Origin: Cryptosporangium aurantiacum | GTDB taxonomy: Bacteria; Actinomycetota; Actinomycetes; Mycobacteriales; Cryptosporangiaceae | Assembly: GCF_900143005.1 (NCBI RefSeq) | Contig: NZ_FRCS01000006.1 | Location: forward strand, 434,001 to 498,000 | Length of the DNA stretch: 64,000 nucleotides | Direction of reading: 5' to 3' | Part shown: positions 8,935 to 16,968 of the stretch, one piece after another | Numbering within the stretch: position 1 is the first letter of the stretch | How the letters are laid out: each line of letters starts with the position of its first letter | Notes under the pieces: generated by a model | Told to the model about the DNA's origin: nothing | What the model saw: the letters and a program-made list of their open reading frames with translations, nothing else | Database searches by the model: none | Program-made: the position numbers and the translations under genes

Positions 8935-9765
8935 TCAGCGCACCGAGAACCCGGCGTCGAGGGGCAGCTGTACGCCGGTCATGTAGTACGCCTGGTCGGA
9001 CACCAGCCACGCCACGGCGTTGGCGATGTCCTCGGCCTGCAAGATCTGGATCGGCAGCGCGTTCTGCATCGCCGAGATCGCGTTGTCGTTGGACGCGGCC
9101 GCCTCGGCCATCAGGCGCGCCATCGTCTCGTTCTGCGTCATGCCCGAGATGACGCCGGTGGGATGGATCGTGTTGACCCGGATCGACTCCGGGGCCAGGT
9201 CGTTGGCGAGCGTCTGCATGTAGCCGACCAACCCGCGCTTGGCCGCGGCGTACGCTTGTGCGCTGGCGTACGCGGATCCGGTGCCCTTCAGGCCGGCACT
9301 CGAGCTCGTAATCACGATGGAGCCGCCGCGGCCACCTTCGCGCAGCGCGGGAAGCGCGGCGTGCACCGTGTGGAAGACGCCGGTGAGGTTGGTGTCGATG
9401 ACGTCCTGCCACTCCCCGAGAGGGTCCACCTCGTCACCGAGGCGGATGATGCCGGCGTTGGCGATGATGATGTCGACCCGCCCGAACTCGGCGTAGCCCT
9501 CGTCGAATGCGGCCTTCAGCTGGGCGTAGTCGCGAACGTCCGCTTTGCGGGCGACGATCCGACGATCTTCCTTCTCGACCAGGGCAACGGTCTCCTGCAG
9601 ATCCTCGGGTGTCGCGTTGGGGTAGTTCATCCGCGGGTAGTTCTCGCAGATGTCCACGCCGATGATGTCGACACCCTCGCGGGCCAGCCGCACGGCGTGC
9701 GCCCGGCCTTGGCCTCGGGCCACACCGGTAATGAACGCGACGCGTCCGGAGAGGGATCCGGCCAT
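8935..9765 (-). CDS. Mycofactocin-type SDR family oxidoreductase
   Basis: 276 residues, ATG 9765 with AAGGAG seven bases upstream. The N-terminus GRVAFITGVARGQGRAHAV and the insert after GVDIC are typical of the mycofactocin-coupled SDRs (TIGR03971 family). In those, NAD is held tightly and electrons are thought to go to the peptide-derived redox cofactor mycofactocin. Catalytic residues: Ser in VITSSSAG and Tyr/Lys in YAAAK. It probably oxidises an alcohol, possibly made by the P450 of the same operon. First gene of the operon; its promoter region holds the palindromic motif at 9821-9836. A second member of the family lies at 36957. Confidence 0.9.
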   Translation of the reverse strand: MAGSLSGRVAFITGVARGQGRAHAVRLAREGVDIIGVDICENYPRMNYPNATPEDLQETVALVEKEDRRIVARKADVRDYAQLKAAFDEGYAEFGRVDIIIANAGIIRLGDEVDPLGEWQDVIDTNLTGVFHTVHAALPALREGGRGGSIVITSSSAGLKGTGSAYASAQAYAAAKRGLVGYMQTLANDLAPESIRVNTIHPTGVISGMTQNETMARLMAEAAASNDNAISAMQNALPIQILQAEDIANAVAWLVSDQAYYMTGVQLPLDAGFSVR

Positions 9766-9820
9766 GGAGAACTCCTTCGTTCGCCGAGCGCCCTGCCGCT
9801 GTTGTGATCAGCGGCGCAGC

Positions 9821-9836
9821 ATTGAGGATCCTCATT
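9821..9836. promoter_or_regulatory. Left-block promoter motif, palindromic form
   Basis: ATTGAGGATCCTCATT, containing the perfect 12-bp palindrome TGAGGATCCTCA, 56-71 bases upstream of the SDR start at 9765. It is the most symmetric copy, which suggests the other sites are degenerate two-fold sites. Besides this site I see nothing in the 155-base gap 9766-9920. Confidence 0.55.
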
Positions 9837-9920
9837 CAAGCCGAATCCGCGCGCGATCTCCATTGCCATCTGGGAAACGGCGGGTTTCACGATCCGCAAT
9901 GCCGCCCGGCGGAAGACCGC

Positions 9921-10835
9921 TCAGTCCGGCTGTCCGCCGCCGGGCCAGTGTGCGGACACGGCCGCCAGCACCGTGGCGAGAGGCTCGTCTGCCTGCCGAT
10001 CGCCGCGCCAGCCGACACCCACGATCATCTCCGGGCCGTCGGCGACCGGCAGCACACAGAACGCGGGTTCGTAGAAGACTCGCGTCGCGCCGGTACGGAC
10101 ATTGACGAACGACAGTGCCAGGTCACCGGTACGCCGGATGTGCTCGGCCAGCGCGACGACGTCCGACGCCGGGAACAGGCGAACATCGCGCGCGCCGCGT
10201 TCCTCCAGCTGGTGACGGAGGTGCCCCACACTGGCGGGCGCCGGAGTGGCCGAGGGGAGCTGGATCGTGCGATCCGCGACGTCGGCCATGCTCAACCGGG
10301 ACCGCTCGGCGAGTGGGTCGCCGGCGCGCATCGCGATTCCCATCCGGTAGGTGACCACCGTGCGAGACCGCAGGGCCGGACGGCCGAGCGGGAGATAGGC
10401 GACCGCCAGATCCAGGACACCGAGCTCGAGCATGCCCTGGAGCTCGACCGGCGCGCAGAGTTCGACCACGACCTCCCGGTCGGGAACCGCCTTGCGGACG
10501 ACCTCGACGACCGCGTCGACGACCTCCGGCTCGGTCAGGTGGGTGCTGCCCACCCGGACCACCCGTCGCTGCAGATCCACCGTGGCGCGCACGTCCGGCA
10601 GCAGGGCGTCGAAGGCCTCGAGCACGACGGCGCCCCGCTCGGCCAGGCGGACGCCCGCCGGCGTCGGCGTGACCTCGCGCGAGCCGCGGACGAGCAGCTG
10701 GGCGCCGATCTCCCGTTCGAGCTCGCGCACGGCTCGGCTCACCGGCGACGTCGTCAAGTGCAGTCGCTCGGCAGCGCGGCCGAAATGCCCCTCCTGGACC
10801 ACCGCGAGGAAGCACCGCAGGTGATGAACATCCAC
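9921..10835 (-). CDS. LysR family transcriptional regulator
   Basis: 304 residues from GTG 10835, which puts the winged helix-turn-helix at the very N-terminus (VDVHHLRCFLAVV, then AAERLHLTTSPVSRAVRELE) as usual for the family. The upstream part of the open frame reads as non-coding. The C-terminal part is the effector-binding domain of two alpha/beta lobes. Total length is typical. It follows the ACAD gene at 10895 on the same strand (59-base gap), so it may be co-transcribed with the 15088-10895 operon. Targets cannot be told; T-N11-A sites were not searched for systematically. Confidence 0.9.
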   Translation of the reverse strand: MDVHHLRCFLAVVQEGHFGRAAERLHLTTSPVSRAVRELEREIGAQLLVRGSREVTPTPAGVRLAERGAVVLEAFDALLPDVRATVDLQRRVVRVGSTHLTEPEVVDAVVEVVRKAVPDREVVVELCAPVELQGMLELGVLDLAVAYLPLGRPALRSRTVVTYRMGIAMRAGDPLAERSRLSMADVADRTIQLPSATPAPASVGHLRHQLEERGARDVRLFPASDVVALAEHIRRTGDLALSFVNVRTGATRVFYEPAFCVLPVADGPEMIVGVGWRGDRQADEPLATVLAAVSAHWPGGGQPD

Positions 10836-10894
10836 GCGATCACCCTCTCCGGATCCCCAATCTACCGGCGGCGGCTGCCCGGCCGGCCGGCCGC

Positions 10895-12088
10895 CTACCG
10901 CGGCGGCATCGCGGGATCGTGGGGCAGCTTCAGCACCTGTTCGGCGATCGTATTGCGCTGGATCTCGGCCGTGCCTGCGCCGATCGTCGAGGCGCGGGTA
11001 CGCAGGAATCCCCATACCCAGCGACCGCGCTGCACGGCGTGCGGGTCACGACTGCCGAGCGCACCGTACTCGCCGAGCAGGTCGACGGCGATTTCGTGGA
11101 GGTCCTGCTCGAACTGGACGATGAACAGCCGCGACGTCGAGGACGCCGGGCCGGGTTCGCCCTTGACCAGGATGTCGGAGATCGTCCGCATCCCGGTCAG
11201 CCGCATGATCCGCAGCCGGATCTCGAGGTCGGCGAGCGTGTCTCGCACCACGGGATCGGCGGCGAGCCCGCGCTCCTGTGCCAGGGTGACCAACTCGGTG
11301 AGCACGCGACGGTACGTGGCCGCCTGGTTCATCGCACCAGCGGCACGTTCGTGACCCAGGCTGGTCCGCGCCAGCTTCCAGCCCTCGTTCTCCGCGCCGA
11401 TCCGGTCGGCGACCGGAGCCCGCGTGTCCTCGAAGAAGATCTCGGTGAAGTGCGTCGCGCCGGTGAGGTCCCGCAGCGGCCGAATCGTGACGCCCGGCGC
11501 GTGGGCGTCGATGATCAGGTAGCTGATGCCTTTCTGACGCGAGTCCTGACCGCCCGTCCGCACCAGCGCGAACAGGATGTCGGCGAGGTCGGCCTGGCTG
11601 TTCCAGACCTTCTGGCCGTTCACCACGTACTCGTCGCCGTCGCGGCGTGCGGTGGTGCGCAAGGCCGGCAGGTCCGACCCCGCCTCCGGCTCGGAGTACG
11701 CCTGGGCCCAGATCACGTCGCCGCGCAGCATGGGTGCCAGCCAGCGCTCTTTCTGCTCGGGGGTGCCGTAGGTGATGATCGTCGGTGCCGCGATCCCCAG
11801 GCCGGTGCCCAGTGGGCCAGGCACGCGGGCGCGCGCGTATTCCTCCTGCCAGATGACCTGCTTGCCGAAGTCCAGGTCGAGGCCGCCGTGCTCCCGCGGC
11901 CAGCTCGGACCGGCCCAGCCGGCGTCGTACAGGGAGGCCAGCCACTTCTTCTGCCAGGCGAGCTTCTCGTCGCGGTCCTTCGGTGGGCGGCCGGGGTGGT
12001 GCTCGGCGAGGAAGGCGCGGAAGCGGGTGCGGAACTCCTCGTCGGTCAGCTGCCGGAGATCCGGGCGGGTCGTCAGCGCGTCGGTCAT
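10895..12088 (-). CDS. Acyl-CoA dehydrogenase, catalytic-type subunit of a two-gene enzyme
   Basis: 397 residues from ATG 12088 with GAGGAGG six bases upstream. Landmarks: WPREHGG, WAQAYSEPEAGSDLPA, GQKVWNSQ, and C-terminal GAGTAEIQRNTIAEQVLKLPHD. It lies 11 bases after the gene at 12100, which encodes the QIHGG-type partner. Adjacent unlike FadE genes of this sort form alpha2-beta2 heterotetramers in mycobacterial cholesterol catabolism (ChsE1-ChsE2, ChsE4-ChsE5), with substrates that are CoA esters attached to rings. The two subunits correspond in order to the two halves of the fused protein at 2194. Confidence 0.92.
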   Translation of the reverse strand: MTDALTTRPDLRQLTDEEFRTRFRAFLAEHHPGRPPKDRDEKLAWQKKWLASLYDAGWAGPSWPREHGGLDLDFGKQVIWQEEYARARVPGPLGTGLGIAAPTIITYGTPEQKERWLAPMLRGDVIWAQAYSEPEAGSDLPALRTTARRDGDEYVVNGQKVWNSQADLADILFALVRTGGQDSRQKGISYLIIDAHAPGVTIRPLRDLTGATHFTEIFFEDTRAPVADRIGAENEGWKLARTSLGHERAAGAMNQAATYRRVLTELVTLAQERGLAADPVVRDTLADLEIRLRIMRLTGMRTISDILVKGEPGPASSTSRLFIVQFEQDLHEIAVDLLGEYGALGSRDPHAVQRGRWVWGFLRTRASTIGAGTAEIQRNTIAEQVLKLPHDPAMPPR

Positions 12089-12099
12089 TGTCCGCCTCC

Positions 12100-13215
12100 T
12101 CAGATGCCGACGAGGTCGGCCAGCCGGCTCCGGTGCTGCCGGGGAGAACCGAACAGCGCCTCCGACGATTTGGCTCGCCGGAGATGGAGGTGCGCGTCGT
12201 GCTCCCAGGTGTAGCCGATGCCGCCGTGGATCTGGATGTTTTCCTTGGCCGCGTGGGTATACGCCTCGGCGCAGTAGGAACCGGCTACGGTGGCGGAGAC
12301 CGGCAACTCGGCCGGATCCTCGGCCGCGTTCCACGCGGCCGAGTACGCCGCCGACCGTGCCGCTTCGACCTCCAGCAAGAGGTCGGCGCACTTGTGCTTG
12401 ATCGCTTGGAAGGAGCCGATCGGGCGGTTGAACTGCACTCGGATCTTCGCGTACTCCACCGCGGCGTCCAGGCACGCCGCGGCGCCACCCACCTGCTCGT
12501 GCGCCTGCGCGACGACGGCGAGATCGAGCATCCGCCGCAGGAACTCGGTGGCATCGCCCGCCGGACCGACGCGGACAGCCGGCGTACCGTCGAGTTCGAC
12601 CCGGCCGAGGCGGCGGGTCAGGTCCAAGGCGTCCAGCCGGGTGCGGGTGACCCCGCCGGCCGTGCCTTCCACGGTGAAGAGCCCGAGACCGTCGTCGGCG
12701 CGGGCCACCACGAGCAGCAGGCCGGCCGAGTCGCCGTCGACGACGAACATCTTCGTTCCGGTCAGCGTCCACGCGGAGCCGTCCGGCGTGGCGGTCGTGG
12801 CCACGGCGTCGAGCGACGTTCCACCGCGCTCCTCGCTCACGGCGACGGTCGCGGTGAGCGTTCCCTCGGCGATCGCGGGCAGCCAGCGTGCCTGCGCCTC
12901 ACGATCACCACTCGCGGTCAGTGCCTGGCCGGCGAGCGCGACGGTGGCGAAGAACGGCGAGGGCAGCAGCGCCCGGCCCATCTCTTCCAGGACGATGCCG
13001 AGCTCGACCGGCCCGAAGCCGGCACCGCCGTGCTCCTCGGGAACGGCGATGCCCTGAAGGCCGAGCTGACCGGCCATCTGCTGCCAGAGCGCTTCGTCGT
13101 GACCGAGGTCGGACTCCGACCAGCGGCGCACGGCCTCGCTGGGCGCCTTGTCGGTGAGGAAGCGGCGCACCGACGCGCGCAGTTCCTCCTGCTCCTCGCT
13201 GAAGGTGAGGTTCAC
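12100..13215 (-). CDS. Acyl-CoA dehydrogenase, QIHGG-type partner subunit
   Basis: 371 residues from GTG 13215, preceded by AAGGA with 4-base spacing; a longer open frame upstream is the antisense of the CoA ligase. Landmarks: PEEHGGAGFG, RVQFNRPIGSFQAIKHKCAD and ENIQIHGGIGYTWEHDAHLHLRRA. The middle part lacks the usual SEPxAGSD loop (SEERGGTS instead), as in non-catalytic partner subunits. Expected to form a complex with the product of 10895. Gaps are 31 bases to the CoA ligase upstream and 11 to the partner downstream. Confidence 0.9.
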   Translation of the reverse strand: MNLTFSEEQEELRASVRRFLTDKAPSEAVRRWSESDLGHDEALWQQMAGQLGLQGIAVPEEHGGAGFGPVELGIVLEEMGRALLPSPFFATVALAGQALTASGDREAQARWLPAIAEGTLTATVAVSEERGGTSLDAVATTATPDGSAWTLTGTKMFVVDGDSAGLLLVVARADDGLGLFTVEGTAGGVTRTRLDALDLTRRLGRVELDGTPAVRVGPAGDATEFLRRMLDLAVVAQAHEQVGGAAACLDAAVEYAKIRVQFNRPIGSFQAIKHKCADLLLEVEAARSAAYSAAWNAAEDPAELPVSATVAGSYCAEAYTHAAKENIQIHGGIGYTWEHDAHLHLRRAKSSEALFGSPRQHRSRLADLVGI

Positions 13216-13246
13216 GGTTCCTTCTGTCCCTCGGTCCGCGGCGCGA

Positions 13247-14755
13247 TCAGGACGCGGCGACGGGCTGGATGTGGGGCTCGAGCCGGGCGACGACCTCGCG
13301 GCGAAGCAGCTTGCCGGTGACCGTCCGCGGCAACTCGGCCCAGAACGCGATCCCGTCGGGCGTCTTGGAGCTGCGCAGGCGCTCGCGCACGTAAGCGCGT
13401 AACTGGTCGGGAGTGATCTCACCTCCGGGCCGGACCACGACCGCCGCCCGGATCCGCTGGCCCCACTCGTCGTCGGGGACGCCGACCACCACGGCGTCGA
13501 CGACGTCGGGGTGCAGCAGCAGGACGTCCTCGATCTCGGCCGGGGCGATGTTCTCGGCACCGCGGATGATCGTGTCGTCGACGCGACCCTCGACGAACAG
13601 GTAACCGTCCGAGTCCAGGCGGCCCTGGTCACGGGTGAAGAAGAATCCGCGGGCATCCACGGACGGACCCTGACCGGCGTACTCGCCGGACACCTGGTCG
13701 CCGCGGATCCAGATCAGGCCCGGCGTGCCCGGCGGTACCGGCCGGTCCTCCTCGTCGCGTATCTCGATCTCGATCCCCGGGACCGCGCGGCCGGCCGAGG
13801 CGAGCCTGGCCCGGATCGCGGGATCGTCGTCGGCCAGAGCGGTTCGGTGGTCCTCCGGCCCCAGGACGGTCACCGTGGAGCTGGTCTCGGTCAGACCGTA
13901 GGCGTTGACGAAGTCGACGTGCGGCCATTCGCGCAGTGCTCGCTCGATCACTCGGGTCGGCATCTTCGCGCCGCCGTAGGCCAGCGATCGCAGGCTCGGC
14001 ACCGAACGGTCGACGCCCGCGCAGTCCATGATCCGCCCGAGCATCGTCGGCACGACCATCGCGTTGGTGACTCGCTCTTCGCGAACCAGCTCGAGCCACC
14101 TCTCCGGGGTGAAGTTCTCCAGGACGAGCACCCGGCGGCCCGCATACAGGTTCGTCAGCGCGTTGGAGACCGCGGCGACGTGATAGGGCGGCACGCTCAT
14201 CAGCGCCGCGTCGTCGGCGTCGGCGTCGGCGAACTCCACCGTGCCCAGGACGTAGGACACCAGGTTCTCGTGGCGCAGCAGCACACCCTTGGGGGCCGAC
14301 GTGGTCCCGCTGGTGTAGATGATCACCGCCGGGGCCGCAGACTCGGCTTCCTCCGGTTCCGCGTCGCCGGACTCCGCGGCGGCCGCGATCCATTCCTCCG
14401 GCGTCCGGCAGGCCAGGCCGGACTCGGCCACGGCGCCGGTGGCCGATTCATCGACGATCGCGAGCGCTCGAGGATGATTGGCCAGCAGCGCGTCGATCTG
14501 CTCCTGGCCGAGCCGGTAGTTCAAGGGCACCAGCGGTACCCCCGCGTAGGCCGCGCTGAACAGCGCCACCTGGAAGGCCGGCCCGTTCACAGCCAGGTAG
14601 ACGATCGCGTCCGCGTCAGCCTTTCGGACCACTGCGGCGCCGCCGGCGGCCAACTGCCGGAGGCGGGCAGCCGTGAGCCCGTCGCGCCGGGAACCGACGA
14701 CGACGCGGTCGCCGAAACCGTCGACGGCCATGTCGAGCAGAATGTTCAGCTTCAT
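13247..14755 (-). CDS. Acyl-CoA synthetase (AMP-forming, FadD-type)
   Basis: 502 residues; ATG 14755 with GGAGAG four bases upstream. ANL-superfamily motifs: P-loop YTSGTTSAPKG, AYGLTETS (A5), GRVDDTIIRGAENIAP (A8 hinge), and catalytic Lys in TVTGKLLRR near the C-terminus. It activates a carboxylate to its CoA ester with ATP. Followed by the two-subunit ACAD genes, so it probably supplies their acyl-CoA, and preceded by the small protein at 14777. The acid cannot be inferred. Confidence 0.93.
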   Translation of the reverse strand: MKLNILLDMAVDGFGDRVVVGSRRDGLTAARLRQLAAGGAAVVRKADADAIVYLAVNGPAFQVALFSAAYAGVPLVPLNYRLGQEQIDALLANHPRALAIVDESATGAVAESGLACRTPEEWIAAAAESGDAEPEEAESAAPAVIIYTSGTTSAPKGVLLRHENLVSYVLGTVEFADADADDAALMSVPPYHVAAVSNALTNLYAGRRVLVLENFTPERWLELVREERVTNAMVVPTMLGRIMDCAGVDRSVPSLRSLAYGGAKMPTRVIERALREWPHVDFVNAYGLTETSSTVTVLGPEDHRTALADDDPAIRARLASAGRAVPGIEIEIRDEEDRPVPPGTPGLIWIRGDQVSGEYAGQGPSVDARGFFFTRDQGRLDSDGYLFVEGRVDDTIIRGAENIAPAEIEDVLLLHPDVVDAVVVGVPDDEWGQRIRAAVVVRPGGEITPDQLRAYVRERLRSSKTPDGIAFWAELPRTVTGKLLRREVVARLEPHIQPVAAS

Positions 14756-14776
14756 CGCGCTCTCCGGTCGGAGCGA

Positions 14777-15088
14777 TCAGTCGGAGGCGGGCAGCGGCTT
14801 GGCGTCACGCAGCGGAATCGGTATCCCGTTCACCGCCAGCGTTCCCTTTCCACCCTTGGTGCACAGCAGTTCCAGGCCGAGCCCGTCGTCGGCGTAGCGC
14901 TTACCCAACAGAGAACCACCGAGCTGGGACGGATCGGGGTCGCCCGTCGGAGCCGGGACGCCGCTCTTCGCGTCGTAGAGCAACACACCGGCGCAGGTCA
15001 GCTCGACTTCTGCGGCGGGCGTCCGGACGACGATCACCGTGGTGGTGTCGACCGGACTCGAGAGGGTCTGGCCGGCGCGAAGCTTCAT
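14777..15088 (-). CDS. Small conserved-type protein of unknown function upstream of a CoA ligase
   Basis: 103 residues from ATG 15088 (AAAGG about 8 bases upstream; GTG 15094 also in frame). It begins MKLRAGQTLSSPVDTTTVIVV and looks mostly beta-stranded. There are two cysteines: one in LTCAG and one in LLCTKGG. No signal peptide or membrane segment. Gap to the CoA ligase is 21 bases, so co-translated and probably linked to it. I do not recognise an enzymatic family. First gene of the 15088-9921 transcription unit; promoter motif 33-45 bases upstream. Confidence 0.7.
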   Translation of the reverse strand: MKLRAGQTLSSPVDTTTVIVVRTPAAEVELTCAGVLLYDAKSGVPAPTGDPDPSQLGGSLLGKRYADDGLGLELLCTKGGKGTLAVNGIPIPLRDAKPLPASD

Positions 15089-15120
15089 GTCCACCCTTTC
15101 CGTGTTCAGGCGGGACGGGG

Positions 15121-15133
15121 AATTGAGTATACG
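15121..15133. promoter_or_regulatory. Left-block promoter motif
   Basis: AATTGAGTATACG on the plus strand; the minus strand reads CGTATACTCAATT toward the gene at 15088. It contains TATACT, a good -10 hexamer, so here the motif could overlap the core promoter. Confidence 0.5.
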
Positions 15134-15154
15134 GAAATTCCGCCGAGGCGACGC

Positions 15155-16654
15155 CTAACCGGCTGCGAAAAGATCGAGCAGGTCTGGCCGACTCACCTTC
15201 ATCGACGGTCCGCGCGGCAGCTGCTCGACGACGAGTACCTCGGTCGGTACCTCGTAAGGGATCAGGTGCTGCCGGCAGAGGGCGATCAGCTCAGCCGGAT
15301 CCGGCGGACGCGCGCCGACCCGCAACTCCACGGCCGCGACCGGGACCTGACCGAGCCGGCGATCCGGTTTGCCCGCCACGGCCGCCTCGAGCACGGCGGG
15401 GTGTCGCTCGAGGACGGTCTTCACCGCGTCCGGGTGGATCTTGAAGCCGCCCCGGATGATCGCGTCGTCAGCGCGGCCCCGAATCCACAGGAAACCGTCC
15501 TCGTCGATCTCGGCCAAGTCGCTCGTGCGCTGCCAGTGCCCGGCGCCACCGGGCGCCTGCGCGGACCGGATCTCGAGGATGCCCACCGTACCGGCCGGCA
15601 GTTCCTCACCGCTGTCGGGCGACACGACCCGCAGCTGCGCCCCGGGGAACGCGCGGCCGGCGCTGCCCTTCTTGCGATCCCACCACTCGACGTTCAACGG
15701 CAGCGTCCATCCCGCGACGGCACCGGCGAACTCGGTGGCGCCGTACGTGGTGAGCACGCGGATGCCGTACATGTTCTGGAACTTGTCGGCGACCTCGGGC
15801 GGGCACGGGGCGGTGCCGCTGGTGATCGCCTTCAGACTGGACAGCTTTTCGCGCGGAACGTCGGCGTCGATGACCGTGCGCAGCGCGGCAGGAACCAATC
15901 CGGACGCCCGGGGCCGGTACTTCTCGATCGCGGACACCCACGTCTCGAGCACCCATCGGGGGAAGAGCACCGCGCGGCGCCCGACGTAGAGCGTCGCGAG
16001 GATGCCCCACAGACCGCCGATGTGGACCAGCGGTGTGTGAACGAGGCTGACGCCGCTGCGCAACAGCTTGTCCGCCGGCGGCGCCTGCCCGCCGGAAACC
16101 ATGCCCGCGTCCAGCTGGCGGTCACTCAGCCGCACTCGCTTGGGTGGCCCGGTGGTCCCGGACGTGAGCATCTCCACCGCGGTGCCCGGACTCGGCACGG
16201 GCTCGGCAGGCATCGCTCCGGCGGCCCGCTCGATCCGTCCGCCGGAGTCCAGACGCAGGACGAGTCCGGAAGCCGCGGCCGCATCCTGGACACCGGGCCG
16301 CGCGAGGACGTCGGGAGATGCGATCAGGATCGGGACCGTGCTCCGGCCGATGTCGGCCGCCAGACGCTCCGGCGGCTGGAGCGGGCTCATCGTCACCAGA
16401 CAGCGGTCCGAGGTGAGGATGGCCAGTACGGCGCACACGTGCTCCGGCCGGTTCTCGAGCACGACGCCGACGCGTCCCGCCGGGCCGAGGCCGGCCGCGC
16501 GCAGCTCAGCCGCGATGCCGGCGACGGCGGACCGAATCGCCGCCCAGGTCCACCACCGGCCCTCGAACTCGATCGCCTCTGCGTCGTCCGGCGCGTCCCG
16601 GAGCAGCTGGGCGAGCCGACTGCGGACCGCCGATTCCATTTCCAGCGTTGCCAC
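15155..16654 (-). CDS. Acyl-CoA synthetase-like (AMP-binding) protein
   Basis: 499 residues if started at GTG 16654; TTG 16672 and ATG 16639 are alternatives and none has a clear ribosome site. ANL motifs: P-loop LTSGTTGPPKR (Arg replaces the usual final Gly), TYGATEF, GRADDAIIRGGFKIHP hinge, and a C-terminal Lys in GPSMKVSRP. Likely activates an organic acid as CoA ester. Monocistronic on the minus strand, with a promoter motif at 16671-16686 just ahead of it, facing the amidohydrolase at 16969. The P-loop change is conservative enough that activity is likely. Confidence 0.85.
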   Translation of the reverse strand: MATLEMESAVRSRLAQLLRDAPDDAEAIEFEGRWWTWAAIRSAVAGIAAELRAAGLGPAGRVGVVLENRPEHVCAVLAILTSDRCLVTMSPLQPPERLAADIGRSTVPILIASPDVLARPGVQDAAAASGLVLRLDSGGRIERAAGAMPAEPVPSPGTAVEMLTSGTTGPPKRVRLSDRQLDAGMVSGGQAPPADKLLRSGVSLVHTPLVHIGGLWGILATLYVGRRAVLFPRWVLETWVSAIEKYRPRASGLVPAALRTVIDADVPREKLSSLKAITSGTAPCPPEVADKFQNMYGIRVLTTYGATEFAGAVAGWTLPLNVEWWDRKKGSAGRAFPGAQLRVVSPDSGEELPAGTVGILEIRSAQAPGGAGHWQRTSDLAEIDEDGFLWIRGRADDAIIRGGFKIHPDAVKTVLERHPAVLEAAVAGKPDRRLGQVPVAAVELRVGARPPDPAELIALCRQHLIPYEVPTEVLVVEQLPRGPSMKVSRPDLLDLFAAG

Positions 16655-16968
16655 GCCGTGAGTCAACCACAAATCAGTATCCCGTTAAAGGCAGATGGCG
16701 AGTACCACCCCGCGGTGCACGCGGGTCGATACCCACGTGCGCGGCTGACGACCGGGTCGGCCGCAGGCGAGCCGGGACCGTCGGCCCGCGCGCCGATGTG
16801 CCGTCGAAAGAGCGTCGCGAACTGCTGTTATACCGCCAAGCTCCGGCGTCACGATGCCCAGAGGAGCCCTGGAGCACCCCGTGTCCCACAGGAAAGACTC
16901 CGACCGTAACCGGGAACGCTTCCTGAGAAATGAGTACGATATTTACGTCGTCCAGCGATGGGAGTCAC
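16655..16968. promoter_or_regulatory. Divergent intergenic region with two copies of the left-block motif
   Basis: Gap of about 310 bases. It holds AAATCAGTATCCCGTT at 16671-16686 (minus strand GGGATACTGATTT), next to the CoA ligase start, and AAATGAGTACGAT at 16928-16940 (minus strand CGTACTCATTT), 29-41 bases before the amidohydrolase start. The second copy is the only clear one pointing away from its nearest gene. I see no gene or RNA in the rest. Confidence 0.45.

Noticed and set aside
13511-16909. A 1132-codon open frame on the plus strand.
   Set aside because: It is antisense to two well-supported CoA ligases and a small gene; the translation is Arg/Gly/Asp-rich without any domain, as is usual for shadow frames in high-GC DNA.
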